Assembly: GCA_032622095.1 (NCBI GenBank)
Contig: CP136068.1
Location: 128,159,989-128,223,988, forward strand
Reading direction: 5' to 3'
From: Siphonodentalium dalli
Lineage: Eukaryota > Mollusca > Scaphopoda > Gadilida > Siphonodentaliidae
DNA length: 64,000 nucleotides
Of this stretch, positions 47,640 through 58,300 are shown in pieces. The notes under the pieces were generated by a model that ran no database searches, was not told the origin of the DNA, and saw only the letters and a list, made by a program, of their open reading frames with translations. Position 1 is the stretch's first letter. The number at the start of each line of letters is the position of its first letter. The translations under genes were made by a program, and so were the position numbers.

Positions 47640-48182
47640 TAATGCACCTGTCCAGAAGAAGAAGAATTGAGAAGTTTGAAGATCATGGACTACGCAGACA
47701 CCATCTGGGACCCCTACCAACAAAATCACATCGACAAGCTGGAAAGAATCCAGCGTAGAGCAGCCCGTTTCATTAAAAGAGACTATAAGAGCAAAGAAGA
47801 TGGATATATGACCAAGATCCTCTACGAGCTAGATTTACCAACATTGCAGAAACGGCGGAAAATAAATCAGCTGGGATTCATGAGTAAGGTGGTGGGTGGA
47901 TTGGTCCCGGCTATACCACCTAATCAATACTTTACACCCGAAACAAGGCGTCTTAGATCGCAGAGCAAAGTTCTGACAGGCTACGTCACCAGCCAAATTC
48001 CTCGGCACCTAATTTAAAGGAACAACAGTCAGTGCTACGAGGCTATACCATACGTGTCAGCTCAGTTCGCTAATTCCACATTTGTTCGAACTATATGCGA
48101 CTGGAATCAGCTGGAGGAATCCTTAATCCTACAACAACAGCCTGTGGATTCCTTCAAGAGTGCGCTGAAGGAAAAGATCTGA
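47640..48182 (+). pseudogene. LINE C-terminal fragment (CR1/L2/jockey-like), one in-frame stop
   Basis: The reading frame from 47,667 encodes YADTIWDPYQQNHIDKLERI then QRRAARFI, and YELDLPTLQKRR. This is the classic region after the LINE polymerase domain (Y...WDP...DI..LE..QRRAARF, then L.L.TL..RR). The frame meets TAA at 48,015-48,017 but resumes in the same frame immediately afterwards, with RNNSQCYEAIPYVSAQFANS and FVRTICDWNQLEE, ending FKSALKEKI-stop at 48,182. A single point mutation or short indel-free change thus breaks an otherwise open ~170-codon stretch. The polymerase part is absent (5' truncation). It is on the opposite strand from, and a different family than, the LINE at 35.3-38.9 kb. 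Confidence 0.85.
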
Positions 48183-48435
48183 GACTCTCTCGCCCGCTGC
48201 GAAATTACCATAATTGGGATCTGCAGCGTAACCATTCAGATTCAGATTGATCCATGATAGTAAGGGGTCAGTACATGTAGTAAGTACTGATAGTGATAAG
48301 CCTGCTGTACAATAATACTACTTTTGCTGTTTTACTGGTCTTAACTGAGTACTGTGTCAATGTGACATTGTTAATTCAGTTCCACTCTAATGTACATTAA
48401 CTGGCAATGATGCATCTGACGCTATTAAAGGCACC
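48183..48435 (+). other. Probable 3' tail of the LINE fragment
   Basis: Follows the LINE stop codon. 'CATTCAGATTCAGATTGATC' and 'ATGATAGTAAGGGG' look like a 3' untranslated tail, but no clear poly-A or terminal repeat marks the end. Confidence 0.35.
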
Positions 48436-48650
48436 GGTAATCCCTAAATACCAGGAGGACGCGGCATAGAAACTTGGTACAACAGTTGTTACACGACAAA
48501 GAAAATTATCAACAAGCTTAGTGAGCGTCATCATCAAAATTGCAAATTAAAACACGGCAATGGTAAATTGGTAATCCCTACATACCAGGAGGACAAGGCA
48601 TTGAAACTTGGGACAACAGTTGTTACACGGCAAAGAAATTTAAAACACAC
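48436..48650 (+). repeat. ~133-bp tandem duplication
   Basis: 'GGTAATCCCTA.ATACCAGGAG', 'GACAAGGCAT.GAAACTTGG' and 'ACAACAGTTGTTACACG.CAA' occur at ~48,436 and ~48,569. Confidence 0.85.
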
Positions 48651-48949
48651 TGTGCACAGATGAATGTTTATACATGTACTGTGCAGTCGAGATCACCTGG
48701 ACTACAAATATTTAAGGATTATACTATTTGATGAGTAGATGCGTGACTGATAAAAGAATTAGAGACTCCATATTTACTCGGAAGATAACAGTATACGATG
48801 CCATACAGTTGTTCCATAACACCTCAACCTTTGGTGGATATAACAGTATTAAAACTAATGAAAATGATGAAAGCCAGACTCAACATCAAGACAACATGTG
48901 CATGCATAAGTGACGGTTCAATGATTTTGACTCCATCAGATGATATTTA

Positions 48950-49327
48950 AGCGACACCAATTTTTAAGTCTGGTTTACGATGTGGGGAGAAAAAAAGTAG
49001 ATGCAGGAGGGAAAAAAATAAAAATAAAAAAGATTGTCCCCCCAATTTATATCAAGTAAATCGTGGAATTTTACATAAATTTTACAAAAATTGTGAAAAA
49101 ATGTTTTTGAATGAAATTCTGTTCAAACCAAACAAGACATATCTTGTCATGAAATACATGAAAATATGGATCTGTAAATGATCATAAGCAGAACCGGATG
49201 CGACAGCACATGAAAATCAGTACGCGTGTAAAATATTTTGGGACAAAAAAAGTTAATTTTTTTTTCATGAAATGGAAACAAAGTTGTAGGAGGTGTTCGT
49301 AAACCAGACTTAAAAATTGGTGTCGCC
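48950..49327. mobile_element. PIF/Harbinger-like MITE, copy 1 (378 bp)
   Basis: Ends AGCGACACCAATTTTTAAGT and the complement ending AAATTGGTGTCGCC, flanked by TTA on both sides (48,947-48,949 and 49,328-49,330). The first base is A where the other copy has G. TWA target sites and GGC...GCC ends are typical of PIF/Harbinger. The interior shares TTGTCATGAAATACATGAAA and ATGCGACAGCACATGAAAAT with the second copy at 56,306. Confidence 0.9.
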
Positions 49328-49513
49328 TTAGGCTCATGTTAACACAGGATCACATATTCTCAAAATAATTGTCTCCCTCAAGTTGGCCTCAACCATACTA
49401 GTATTTATATTTGATAGAACCTCAGTGAGACCATGTTGAAAATTACCATCAATGCAGTTCCAGTGTTGACGCAACGCGGTCATGTTACTTCAAACCAGTT
49501 GCAATGTTCCTTA

Positions 49514-50212
49514 GGCCAAAGAAAAAAGATACTATGTTTCCGTACATCGACCGACCCTAAAAATAACCCGCCGACCCTGAACTTTTTATTGATATTTTGA
49601 GAAAAAGTCAAAATTTTTGCAATTTTAATTTCCTGAGAGTGGATCTCCTGCCTGCTTTATGTCTTGTTTGGGACTTATGGAACACTATCAACAGACATGG
49701 TGGGTGTGTATCTGTATATATACATGTAAAGAGGTTATCACTGCATATATTAGGGGTATACATGTACTAGTAGCTACTGTTTCCAAAAACCAGGCATGCT
49801 CGGTGGGTGTACTGGCTACCCCCAGACAATGGGATGTAATCGTCACAATACATGTACGGTATAATGGCGGTATTATTGGTAAAATTCTTATAAAAAGTTA
49901 GTGACATCAATTTTGTACCAAGTTTATAGCCAAATTTATGAAAATGTGGTATTAGATATAATAAAAAACATACGTAAGCATGAAGTAAGTTTGATTTTTT
50001 ATCAATCTTAATGTATATTTCCACTGTGTTGATCAAGTAATACTTTCCCCATGGCACGGGTTGGCATTTTATGTCACTTTGGTCGAGGTAGTTCAATATT
50101 TCTGCAGCTGGGTAAAAAATATCAAAATAAAATAAAATAAAAAAAATTCCCTACCTACCTACTAGTACCCTAATTTTTTTTACCGGAAACATACAATCTT
50201 TTTTCTTTGGCC
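49514..50212. mobile_element. 699-bp TIR element, GGCCAAAG termini
   Basis: GGCCAAAGAAAAAAGATACT at the left pairs with the complement ending TTTTTTCTTTGGCC at the right, extending through 'TGTTTCCG' and, loosely, 'GATATTTT'. Flanks are TTA (left) and TTT (right), compatible with a decayed TWA target site. The internal ORFs (80 and 109 codons on opposite strands) show no transposase motif. Confidence 0.7.
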
Positions 50213-50296
50213 TTTAGCATGGTAATTCGTGAAAATAAATGTCAATGCAACTTACTCTCAGGCTCCAAATAAAAGTGCAGGCCCAAATAATAGTGC

Positions 50297-50313
50297 GGGG
50301 GGGGGGGGGGGGG
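50297..50313. repeat. Poly-G run (17)
   Basis: Seventeen consecutive G on the + strand. Confidence 0.95.
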
Positions 50314-50644
50314 AAATTCCATTGAAAGTTAATAAAAGTACAGACCCAAATAATAGTGCAGGGGGAACTCTGAGCAAAACATCAACTGTGGTTAACCAAA
50401 TAATTTTTATAGCAGGTTCAGGTATACGAGTCAACATGTAGTACAGGTACATGTATGTATCATGTGGTGTTTTTTTGGTTTGCCACATACTTGAATATGT
50501 ACTCTTGAGTGCCTAATGTACGATTATTAAAATCGAGGTAAAATTCCCACCTGTACGATCGTTATTTGGTCCTGTACGTTTATTAAATTAACCAAAAGAA
50601 ATAATTCACCAATCTTAAATTGTGTTATTCATATAAGAAATGAA

Positions 50645-50767
50645 CGGCGGTTTCAATGCGGTCATGGGGTTTTGACCGCGAGAAAAAATCAGCAAACTTC
50701 GGGGTTCATGCAGAGTTTGCTGATTTTTTTTACGCGGTCAAAACCCATGACCACGTTGAATCCGCCG
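50645..50767. repeat. 123-bp imperfect palindrome
   Basis: CGGCGGTTTCAATGCGGTCA pairs with TGACCACGTTGAATCCGCCG, and further inward GGTTTTGACCGCG and AAAAATCAGCAAACT pair with their complements. Arms total ~54 bp around a ~13-bp loop. It is located in the middle of the 50,254-51,206 element and is either its core or a nested fold-back. Confidence 0.85.
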
Positions 50768-51117
50768 TTTATTATTTATATTTATATACTTAAATTCATT
50801 ATGAACTAGGATTGTATGTCTTTCCCATTATTTATTCATCTATTTAAACAAACGCATGGAGTTCAGTTCAGACAGTTCGAATCCTTGTTTTTTGGAAAAC
50901 CAAACATTTTGAGAATCCGTTCATGGAGAACGGAAGAAACGCAATTTCACAGTAAAGTATAAACATATGACAAAATGTCTTGTTTAGCTAGTAACTAATG
51001 TAGACGTGTTGATCATTTTTACATCTGAATCATATAGAAATCTTGAATTTGTGCTGATTTAAATTTTCATAGCTTCAAAATATTAATAAACGTGCAGACC
51101 CAAATAAGCACTGTGCA

Positions 51118-51139
51118 GGGGGGGGGGGGGGGGGGGGGG
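51118..51139. repeat. Poly-G run (22)
   Basis: Twenty-two consecutive G on the + strand, in the same sub-terminal context as the run at 50,297. Confidence 0.95.
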
Positions 51140-51206
51140 ATTTCCCAAGAAAAATAATAAACGTGGATGCAGCTGGTGCATGCATATTTATTTGGAGCCC
51201 AAGAGT

Positions 51207-52310
51207 AAAGAGGTGGAGGTGAATGTTACATGTAAGTTGTTATTAACGAAATGGAACGATGCCTTTAATAGGTTCCACCAGCAATAAGTCGCGACTTCTT
51301 TATATTGGCCTCACAGATTGGTTTTTGTTGGCGTCATGCCTGTCGACCATTATGATGGCCACATATATTGTCATATAACAGCGATTTACGATCTGTCTTG
51401 TTGGCTCATAATATAAATTAAGAAAGTGGCCTTGTGTTCGTTCCTTGCGTAAAAAAATATTTTTTAGTACAAACGTCCTCATTGATTGTGTCCCTCGACT
51501 CCTTGTGTAATTGGTCAAGTAACTTACATGTATGTACATGTACAGACCACTCACAAATTTCTTAGAAAAGCGACCACATGTTCGAATCTACTTTGCGATT
51601 TTGGAGCAACGCATTTGTAAATGCGTTCATATTTTAACACATTTACCTTGATTTATTCACAAACAAATGTCTTGATGCAGGCCTTAAAATCCATCAGATT
51701 TTTGGCAATAATCAAAATGTTAGTGTTTCACTTTCTACAGGGAATCAAGACTTTTTACTAGAATCAAAATGAGAATCATGATTCTCAGATTCTGATTATA
51801 AAACAATTAATGTCAACAGTGTTTATTTATGTTTATTCCATTTTGAATGGAAAACTACATCATGAATGTCCGATTCCGAACATATACATGTACACCAGGA
51901 GTGGGAAAATAACACAGAATTATTCAGATGTGAATTTAAATTAAACAAAATTATAACTAAAATTGCAAAATACACTATCGTATCGTTATTTGGGTGTTCA
52001 TACTAGTATACTTTTTCGGCGCAATGATCGGTAATTTCAATGCGACTGCGATTATTCCCAATGCAGTGCATTTAATTTAAATGCTGTCATTAAGGCATTT
52101 ACAAAGTGGCGTGACACAATGCACCCTCAATGCATTTTAAATGCAACAACTGCATTTCATTGATCCACGTTGTAAAGGACATTTATTTTTAGAATACATG
52201 TATGTACGTGTATATAACCACAAGAATAAAGAACAAATCAACTGTTTTTATTACTTTGTAAACCTCTGATGTTTCCCATACAGTATACATTTGTATATTA
52301 TAAACCATGT
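51207..52310. other. No gene recognised
   Basis: Non-coding by eye. The 84-codon - strand ORF (51,300-51,554) lacks features. It contains scattered ACATGTA motifs. Confidence 0.35.
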
Positions 52311-52312
52311 TA

Positions 52313-52529
52313 CAGTAATTCTAGAGCTAATTAATCGACTCCTTAACTACAGCAGAATTATGGGTAACTTTTCAGGATTTAGTCGGAAATATGGCTTGTT
52401 GCCATTCATCGGAAAGCTCTCACCGAGAGCTTTCCGATGAATGGCATCAACCCATATTTCCGACTAAATCCTGAAAAGTTACCCATAATTCTGCTGTAGT
52501 TAAGGAGTCGATTAATTAGAGCATTACTG
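52313..52529. mobile_element. CAGTAATG MITE, 217 bp, complete
   Basis: Flanked by TA on both sides. CAGTAATTCTAGAGCTAATT pairs with the complement ending GCATTACTG. The arms are almost fully paired (~100 bp each) through GCAGAATTATGGGTAACTTT, TTTAGTCGGAAATATGG and GCCATTCATCGGAAAGCTCT around the short centre near 52,421-52,429. It shares its termini with the shorter 129-bp copies at 40.6 kb. Confidence 0.9.
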
Positions 52530-52531
52530 TA

Positions 52532-54026
52532 TATCCTCTATAACTGTTTATTCAACATCACGTGCTGCAATCCATAAATGCGGTTCAGATTTTGATGTCC
52601 GGTTCAACATTATTATCATATGGTTTGATAGCAGAAATACTCAGTTTGGAATGTTATACCATACAAGTTTTACGAGTTGCTCTTGCTCAAGAATGGATAA
52701 ATTTATAAACCTGATTTTTGGCGCATTAGTTAGAATTATATTTTTGCACAAGAACACACCACAAATATCGAACTGGACATCAAAAGCAGAACCGGATTGT
52801 ATCGATTGCATAAACATAGGAAGTTGGTCACTGACCGACAATTGCTATTCTCTGGTGTGGTTTATAGGACTACCGTATGCAATGCCGACTTAAAAATAAA
52901 ATTCACATAAACATCGCATGAAGCGGTCTATCCACAAACTCAGGTATTCGGTAATTCCAAATGTATGAACTATCACCATGATATCCCGGTATATCATTGT
53001 CAGGACTGTTTGTACAAAAGGTTGTTATTCTACTATGCATAATTTTGCTATATCATTGTACTCGGACTGTATTGCAATGTAATATATCAGTACATGTACC
53101 GGTATACTGGGTGCACATTATATACATGTAGGCCTACTTTCACTTTAGTACATGTATGTGTCATAAAAGACTCATGTTGTTAAATTGAAAAAAAACATGT
53201 GTGAAAACAGAGAGAATACACGTACATGTGCCGGTACTATATACCTCTTTGTGTGCTGTACTACCGGTACTATTCATGTACATGTACTACACTACAATAA
53301 GAGAAATTTTAATTGATTCTGCTGCCCTTGTGCCACAGGCCTCAAACACGCCAAACAAGTATCTGTAGCCAGGCCCACCAGTACCAGGCTACTAGTAAAT
53401 GAAGTACTGAAAGTGTCACATCATTAATCGAGCCCAATCTTAGTTATACTAGTCTCTTGTGTAGTTTGGGTTACTATTAATAAGATATTTAATGAATGTT
53501 TGGAATGTATGGTAGCATTCTTACCTGGATCAACATATGCCATGCACAACGCTGGTCATCATATCATCACCGCTGTTGGCAGTAAACCGCTCATCGGGCT
53601 ATAACAGTTAGAGTTTTCCATACCAGGGCTAATCTAATCAGTTAAAATTAGTCATTTTAGAGGGAATACCAACCAGTGGAAGACGTACAAAAAGTCATGT
53701 ATATTCAGATATCAGTTTTCGAGAAAAAACCCATCTTAGTCGAGCGGACTTAGAATATCGGGGTAAACTTAAATTTCATTCAGCAACACTTTCACAGCAG
53801 AATATAAAAATAGTACATTATAATCACTTACAGTACATGTACATGTAGCCCAAGTGCAGTGCTAGCCTATATTATATACTACCAAAACTTTTGGTCAGTT
53901 TCTCGATGACTGACACTTGTAAACGCTTGAACGGGTATATAGTACATGTACATGTACATGTGTACCGTATGTGAATTAAAGATCTTATTAGTGACACAAC
54001 AGGAGGCTAGACATACATTTGTAACT
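52532..54026. other. No gene; rich in ACATGTAC/CCGGTA microsatellite
   Basis: TACATGTA, GTACATGTAC and GTACCGGTAC motifs are dense at ~53,090-53,300 and ~53,830-53,960 and scattered elsewhere. A + strand 80-codon ORF at 52,651-52,893 overlaps a - strand 66-codon ORF; neither shows a family signature. The region could be an upstream intron of the MFS gene. Confidence 0.45.
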
Positions 54027-54027
54027 A

Positions 54028-54192
54028 CAGTAATGCTCTAATTAATCGACTCCTTAACCACAGCAGAATTACGGGTATTAAACTCGGGGAGAGCTTTCCG
54101 ATGAATGGCAACAAGCCATATATCCGACTAAATCCTGAAAGTTACACATAATTCTGCTGTGGTTAAGGGGTCGATTTCTTAGGGCACTACTG
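54028..54192. mobile_element. CAGTAATG MITE, 165 bp, internally deleted
   Basis: CAGTAATGCTCTAATTAATC to the complement ending GGCACTACTG, TA on both sides. Internally it is like the 52,313 copy, but the left inner arm is shortened (from CGGGTA directly to a GAGAGCTTTCCGATG block), which breaks the palindrome. Confidence 0.85.
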
Positions 54193-54610
54193 TATCTGTT
54201 TTAGTGCACATCAAATGTATTTGTTGTCTTTCCTCTTCTAATTTGTCTTTGGTTGTGTTCGCCATTTCGATGGACAACTACATGTACTGACATCAAATGA
54301 CTGAAATGAGTCAAAATTTAGCAGTGCAGCCAATTATATAGATAAACAGAATTAAATAGCATCCAAATTCCAAATGAGCATAAATGATAAAACAAACTTT
54401 ATTGAGCACTCTTTTAATACTAGTAATTACAGCTACAATGAAAGCACCTTATAAAAATTCTAAGTTTGGTAAAACTGTCTGTATACAAAGTTTATCTGGC
54501 CGTGATGAATAAAACCTATAAATGGGATCATATACATGTATGTTAGATATCATTACATGATTATTTGAAAACACATATCCGTATGGAAAACAAACTATTT
54601 TACCACTGGC
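54193..54610. other. No gene recognised
   Basis: Spacer between two hairpin elements with nothing supportable. Confidence 0.35.
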
Positions 54611-54734
54611 CAAGTGGTCCTGCTAATATGCTATGATGCTGGTGGTCCTGCTGAATTGCTATGGTGCGGGTAGTGCAATTCATAGCAATTAAGCAGGACC
54701 CAACCGCATCATAGCACATTAGCAGGAACACTTG
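54611..54734. repeat. 124-bp hairpin
   Basis: CAAGTGGTCCTGCTAATATG pairs with the complement ending CATTAGCAGGAACACTTG, and inner CAGCAGGACC-type and ATTGCTATG blocks also pair. Arms are ~52 bp with about five mismatches and a ~17-bp loop. Within each arm the phrase GGTCCTGCT-A-TGCTATG is itself repeated, so it is a duplicated fold-back. Confidence 0.85.
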
Positions 54735-55328
54735 AACAGGGTATATTTACAGTGTCAAATCGAATGGGCATCTTTTAACAATATTTTTGAACAATTTCCT
54801 AGAAGTGTTCGAAAATTGAGAACTGAATTTATATTTTTTTTTATGAGGTTTCGATTGAAAAATTTCTAACTTAGCTCATCAGGATTAACATTGTCGCACA
54901 GCTATATTCTCTTTCCCAACAAAGTCTATAGAACATACATGTAAAATTACAGCTATGCTTTAATTAATCAACTCGCCTTATATTACTCGGGTATTACTGC
55001 AGTATTCAGGCGTGTTCATGCGATCAACCGCAGTCAGTTATACCGCCGCAGAATGTGGTCCACCTCACATTTGCAGTTAGGCTGTATTTTTCATGCGATG
55101 TTTATATGAATTTTGTTTTAAAGTTGACATTGTAATCACACCAGAATTTTTTTTTATTGTTTCAAAATGTCTAGATAGAATTCAGAATTTTTGTGGTAAA
55201 AACAATTAACTTGGTTATCACAGTTAACACACTGTGGTAAGATTACCAGCGGATACCGCATGTCAACAGGGACTGCATGCTCTAATTAATTATCAGGTTT
55301 AACATGTTTATACTGGATACAGTTCATT
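54735..55328. other. No gene recognised
   Basis: AT-rich spacer. A 'ACAGCTATGCTTTAATTAAT' phrase at ~54,949 may be a remnant of a CAGTAATG MITE end. Confidence 0.3.
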
Positions 55329-55332
55329 TTAA

Positions 55333-56271
55333 AGGTACTCAATCCGGTTCGATGATACCCATATAATCAGATTCCAACATCATACATTTGTATTTAGAAA
55401 GGCTGCTTCAGTTACGTTATCAGAATTGATTAATTGCCCTAAAATAATGCTAACCACTGTCAACTAAAGTATACAATTGCCTGACATATGTTATTTATCA
55501 ACATGTTGTTCTACAAAATTTGGCCTTATTATCAACAGAAAGCCTCTTGATTTTAGAGTTATCCATCTTCATCTGAAATTTGGTCCGAGACCGTGGGCCA
55601 CTATTAATTCTTGATCGTGAAAAATAGTATATTTCAAAAATTGATATCTAATAACTCTGAGCTTTGATAGGTGGTGGGTTCCTCGACTCGTACCAAATAT
55701 CTTTTACCCCCCAAGTCCAAATAAAGAGTAATGTGCGAGCATTAATTCAGGGGGCCCTTAATCAGATTATGCATCTTTAAATTCAAATACAGTTTAAAGA
55801 TGCATAATCCGATTAAGTGCCCCTCATTTGCTATTTACATATACATGTATATGGAATCGGGGGGGGGGGGGGGGTAAAAATATTTTAATCAAGTCGAGGG
55901 ACCCACCTACATGTATCAAAGCTCAGAGTTATTAGATATCAATTTTAGAAATTTTAATATTTATCACCATCGATACTTAATAGTGGCCCAGAAAAATTTG
56001 ACGAGCCGACGGTCTCAGACCAAATTGCGGATGAAGATGGATAACTCTAAAATGAAGAGGCTTTGTGTTGATAATAAGCTCAAACTTCGTCGAACAGCAT
56101 GTTGATAAATATAACGTATCAGGCGATTTTATACTATACATGTAGTTGACAGTGGTTAGCATTATTTTTGGGCAATTAATCGATTCTGATATTACTGAAG
56201 CAGCATTTCTAAAAAAAATGTTGTTGTTGGAATCTAATTATATGGGGACCATCGAATCTGATTGAGCACCT
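55333..56271. mobile_element. 939-bp full fold-back element with TTAA target sites
   Basis: TTAA flanks both ends (55,329-55,332 and 56,272-56,275). Termini are AGGTACTCAATCCGGTTCGA and its approximate complement ending TTGAGCACCT. The whole element pairs: 'CATATAATCAGATTCCAAC', 'GGCTGCTTCAGT', 'TAACCACTGTCAACT', 'GTTATTTATCAACATG', 'CTCTAAAAT', 'GTCTCGGACC', 'TCAAAGCTCAGAGTTATTAG' and 'GCATAATC.GATTAAG' appear in both arms. The pairing meets at ~55,795. Arms of ~460 bp are ~85% complementary by eye. TTAA with A-GG ends would suit a Kolobok- or piggyBac-mobilised MITE; the family is undetermined. ORFs of 60-64 codons are not genes. Confidence 0.9.
55859..55874. repeat. Poly-G run (16)
   Basis: Present in the right arm of the fold-back. 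The left arm has only a C6 run at the equivalent place (~55,709), so it expanded after the element folded or inserted. Confidence 0.9.
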
Positions 56272-56305
56272 TTAATAGTTAGCTATATGAGTTATATACA
56301 CATAA

Positions 56306-56702
56306 GGCGACACCAATTTTTAAGTCCGGTTTACGAACACCTACAACTTTTTTTCCATTTCATGAAATTTTTTTTTACTTGTTTGTCCCAATTTTTTTTA
56401 CACGCGTACTGATTTTCATGTGCTGTCGCATCCGGTTCTGCTTATGATCATTTGCAGATCCATATTTTCATGTATTTCATGACAAGAAATGTCTTGTTTG
56501 GTTCAGAATTTCATTCGAAAAGTTTTTTTTCACAATTTTTGTAAAATTTATGTAAAATTTCAAGATTTACTTGATATAAATTGGGGGGGGGGGGGGGGGG
56601 ACAATTTTTTTATTTTTATTTTTTTCCCCCTCCTGCATCTACTTTTTTTCTCCCCACATCAGCCCACATGTTCGTAAACCAGACTTAAAAATTGGTGTCG
56701 CC
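56306..56702. mobile_element. PIF/Harbinger-like MITE, copy 2 (397 bp)
   Basis: GGCGACACCAATTTTTAAGT to the complement ending GGTGTCGCC, with TAA on both sides (56,303-56,305 and 56,703-56,705). The interior is the reverse complement of the copy at 48,950. It contains an 18-G run near 56,583-56,600 where copy 1 has only CCCCCC. Confidence 0.9.
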
Positions 56703-56714
56703 TAATAGACATTT

Positions 56715-56965
56715 AAACTTTGAAAATTGTAGGTTTCCGGATGATAACTTCAGTTTGTGTGATCATATCTGAACCAAATGTGGTATGTAAGTTTATCAGA
56801 CCAAAATACAGGTCAAGTTCGAATATAGGTGTGCTCCGCTCATTTTTGCGAGAGTTATGGCCCTTTTTCGTCTTAGAATCGTGTTAATTTCTGGTTTCCG
56901 CATCATAATTTTAGTTTGTGTGATCAAATCTGAATCAAATTTGGTATGATAGTTTATTATCCACC
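56715..56965 (+). repeat. ~158-bp tandem repeat, 1.5 units
   Basis: 'GTTTCCGGATGATAACTTCAG' (56,731) and 'GTTTCCGCATCATAATTTTAG' (56,894), each followed by 'TTTGTGTGATCA.ATCTGAA' and 'CAAAT.TGGTATG'. Between them is 'GCGAGAGTTATGGCCCTTTT'. Repeats with these phrases are common in molluscan genomes (from memory; not searched). Confidence 0.75.
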
Positions 56966-57565
56966 ATTTCATGGGACACTGGTTGGATTGTTCTGAAATG
57001 TAGTATCGGATTTAGGGGACCTTGATATATTTTTCAGACAAGCTGATGCCCCAAAGAAGCCACCTTTTCTCACATTTGCTGAAATAGTATCCAAAACATC
57101 AACATATCAAGAGCCATTAGACTGAATTAGATAAAAATATATCACTTGGGTCTGTTTAAGCTGGAAAATACTCAAAATTTGTATAATTTTCGGCTATTAT
57201 ATCTGCATACTAGCCTTTTTGCTGAATCGTGAATGCCGGTTATATTGCCGTGTGAAATCCTAGTACCAGATAACATTGGGTATGTACATGTATATAGCAT
57301 ACCACCTGAAAATGGCTTGAATATCACATACCAAAGCGGGGGTGGGGGTGTGTGTGACACCCTCCTTGATCATAGTCTGTATTCTACAGGGTATGTTAAC
57401 TGTTTCGAGTTGGTGCAATTAATGTGATTGTTTAATCTCTACCATCTGAAATCTATTTATAGCATATTTTGCTATCTGATCAATATTGCTACTTAGTACT
57501 GATATAAAACAGGATAAAGATGGTGTGTCTCTTTCCCGAATGTTCTGTTTACATGTACATTTGGG
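56966..57565. other. No gene recognised
   Basis: ORFs at 57,172-57,360 (-) and 57,233-57,427 (+) overlap and lack features. Confidence 0.35.
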
Positions 57566-57569
57566 GGTT

Positions 57570-57760
57570 TATGAGTCAAATAATATCAGACAACATGTCC
57601 TTCTAACACTAAGAAATAATATGTTCTTATGAACCAGGACAAAATATGACTATTTCTGGAGCATTACAGCACATTATTACAAATCTATATTTGTAAGCAG
57701 TAAGATAATGACGGGAAACATGTCCTCAGACTAAGAAATAATTTTTTGGTGTGTATTTCA
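57570..57760 (+). repeat. ~125-bp diverged duplication
   Basis: 'AACATGTCCT...AC.ACTAAGAAATAAT' occurs at ~57,592 and ~57,717, with 'ATAATATCAGACA' and 'ATAATGACGGGAA' preceding. Confidence 0.5.
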
Positions 57761-58300
57761 CACCACAGCTCATGTGTATACTCACATTAGTTTATGTCAT
57801 TCAAAGGGAGAAACCCATTTAGAAAGTTTAAATGAGACAAAACTACCTCACTGTAGATGTAGTTGCAAGGTACAACATGTACATGTATTCTGGTAAATGA
57901 CATTGGAACTAAAATAATGATTTTTGTGTCCACCGGTATGTCATGTACCGGTACTAGTATACATTGCAACTACATGTACATGTAACTTGCCTAACATACC
58001 ATATACATGTATGAAGAGGGACTTTGCAAGTGTTTTTTAATCAAAATTTTAACCCAACTCTTGTTGTCAGTAAGTTTTAACCCATGCAGTTTAATGAGTT
58101 TATATATTTATATATTACATGTGTTTCTATACATGTATTTTATCTTTAGTTAGTTTGTTGTCCTTGAATAAACTTGTATTGCTGCACAATCAGTTTCCTT
58201 AATGTTCTATTATACTAAAACAACTCCATTGATAACAATACCCCTGCATCCCATCAAAATCTACTTCATTGTCATCCTCATCATTTCACTTTGGTATCCC
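57761..58300. other. No gene; ACATGTA microsatellites
   Basis: Several ACATGTACATGTA motifs (57,870-58,010). Nothing else is supported. Confidence 0.4.

Larger units (their letters stand above)
50254..51206. mobile_element. ~950-bp TIR element with poly-G tracts
   Basis: ACTCTCAGGCTCCAAATAAA at the left pairs with ATTTATTTGGAGCCCAAGAG at the right. The sub-terminal 'GTGCAGACCCAAATAA' + G-run blocks occur twice at the left (50,275 and 50,340) and once near 51,095 in the same orientation. A 123-bp hairpin lies inside. Non-coding. Confidence 0.65.

Noticed and set aside
50860-50890. tRNA-like B box (AGTTCGAATCC) suggesting a tRNA or SINE
   Set aside because: There is no A box or cloverleaf at the right distance. 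It lies inside a TIR element.
52641-52893. Opposed ORFs (80 codons +, 66 codons -) as an upstream exon of the MFS gene
   Set aside because: The translation lacks the TM1 GGWGW-type motif and any helix similar to the family, and I see no fitting splice sites in phase 1.
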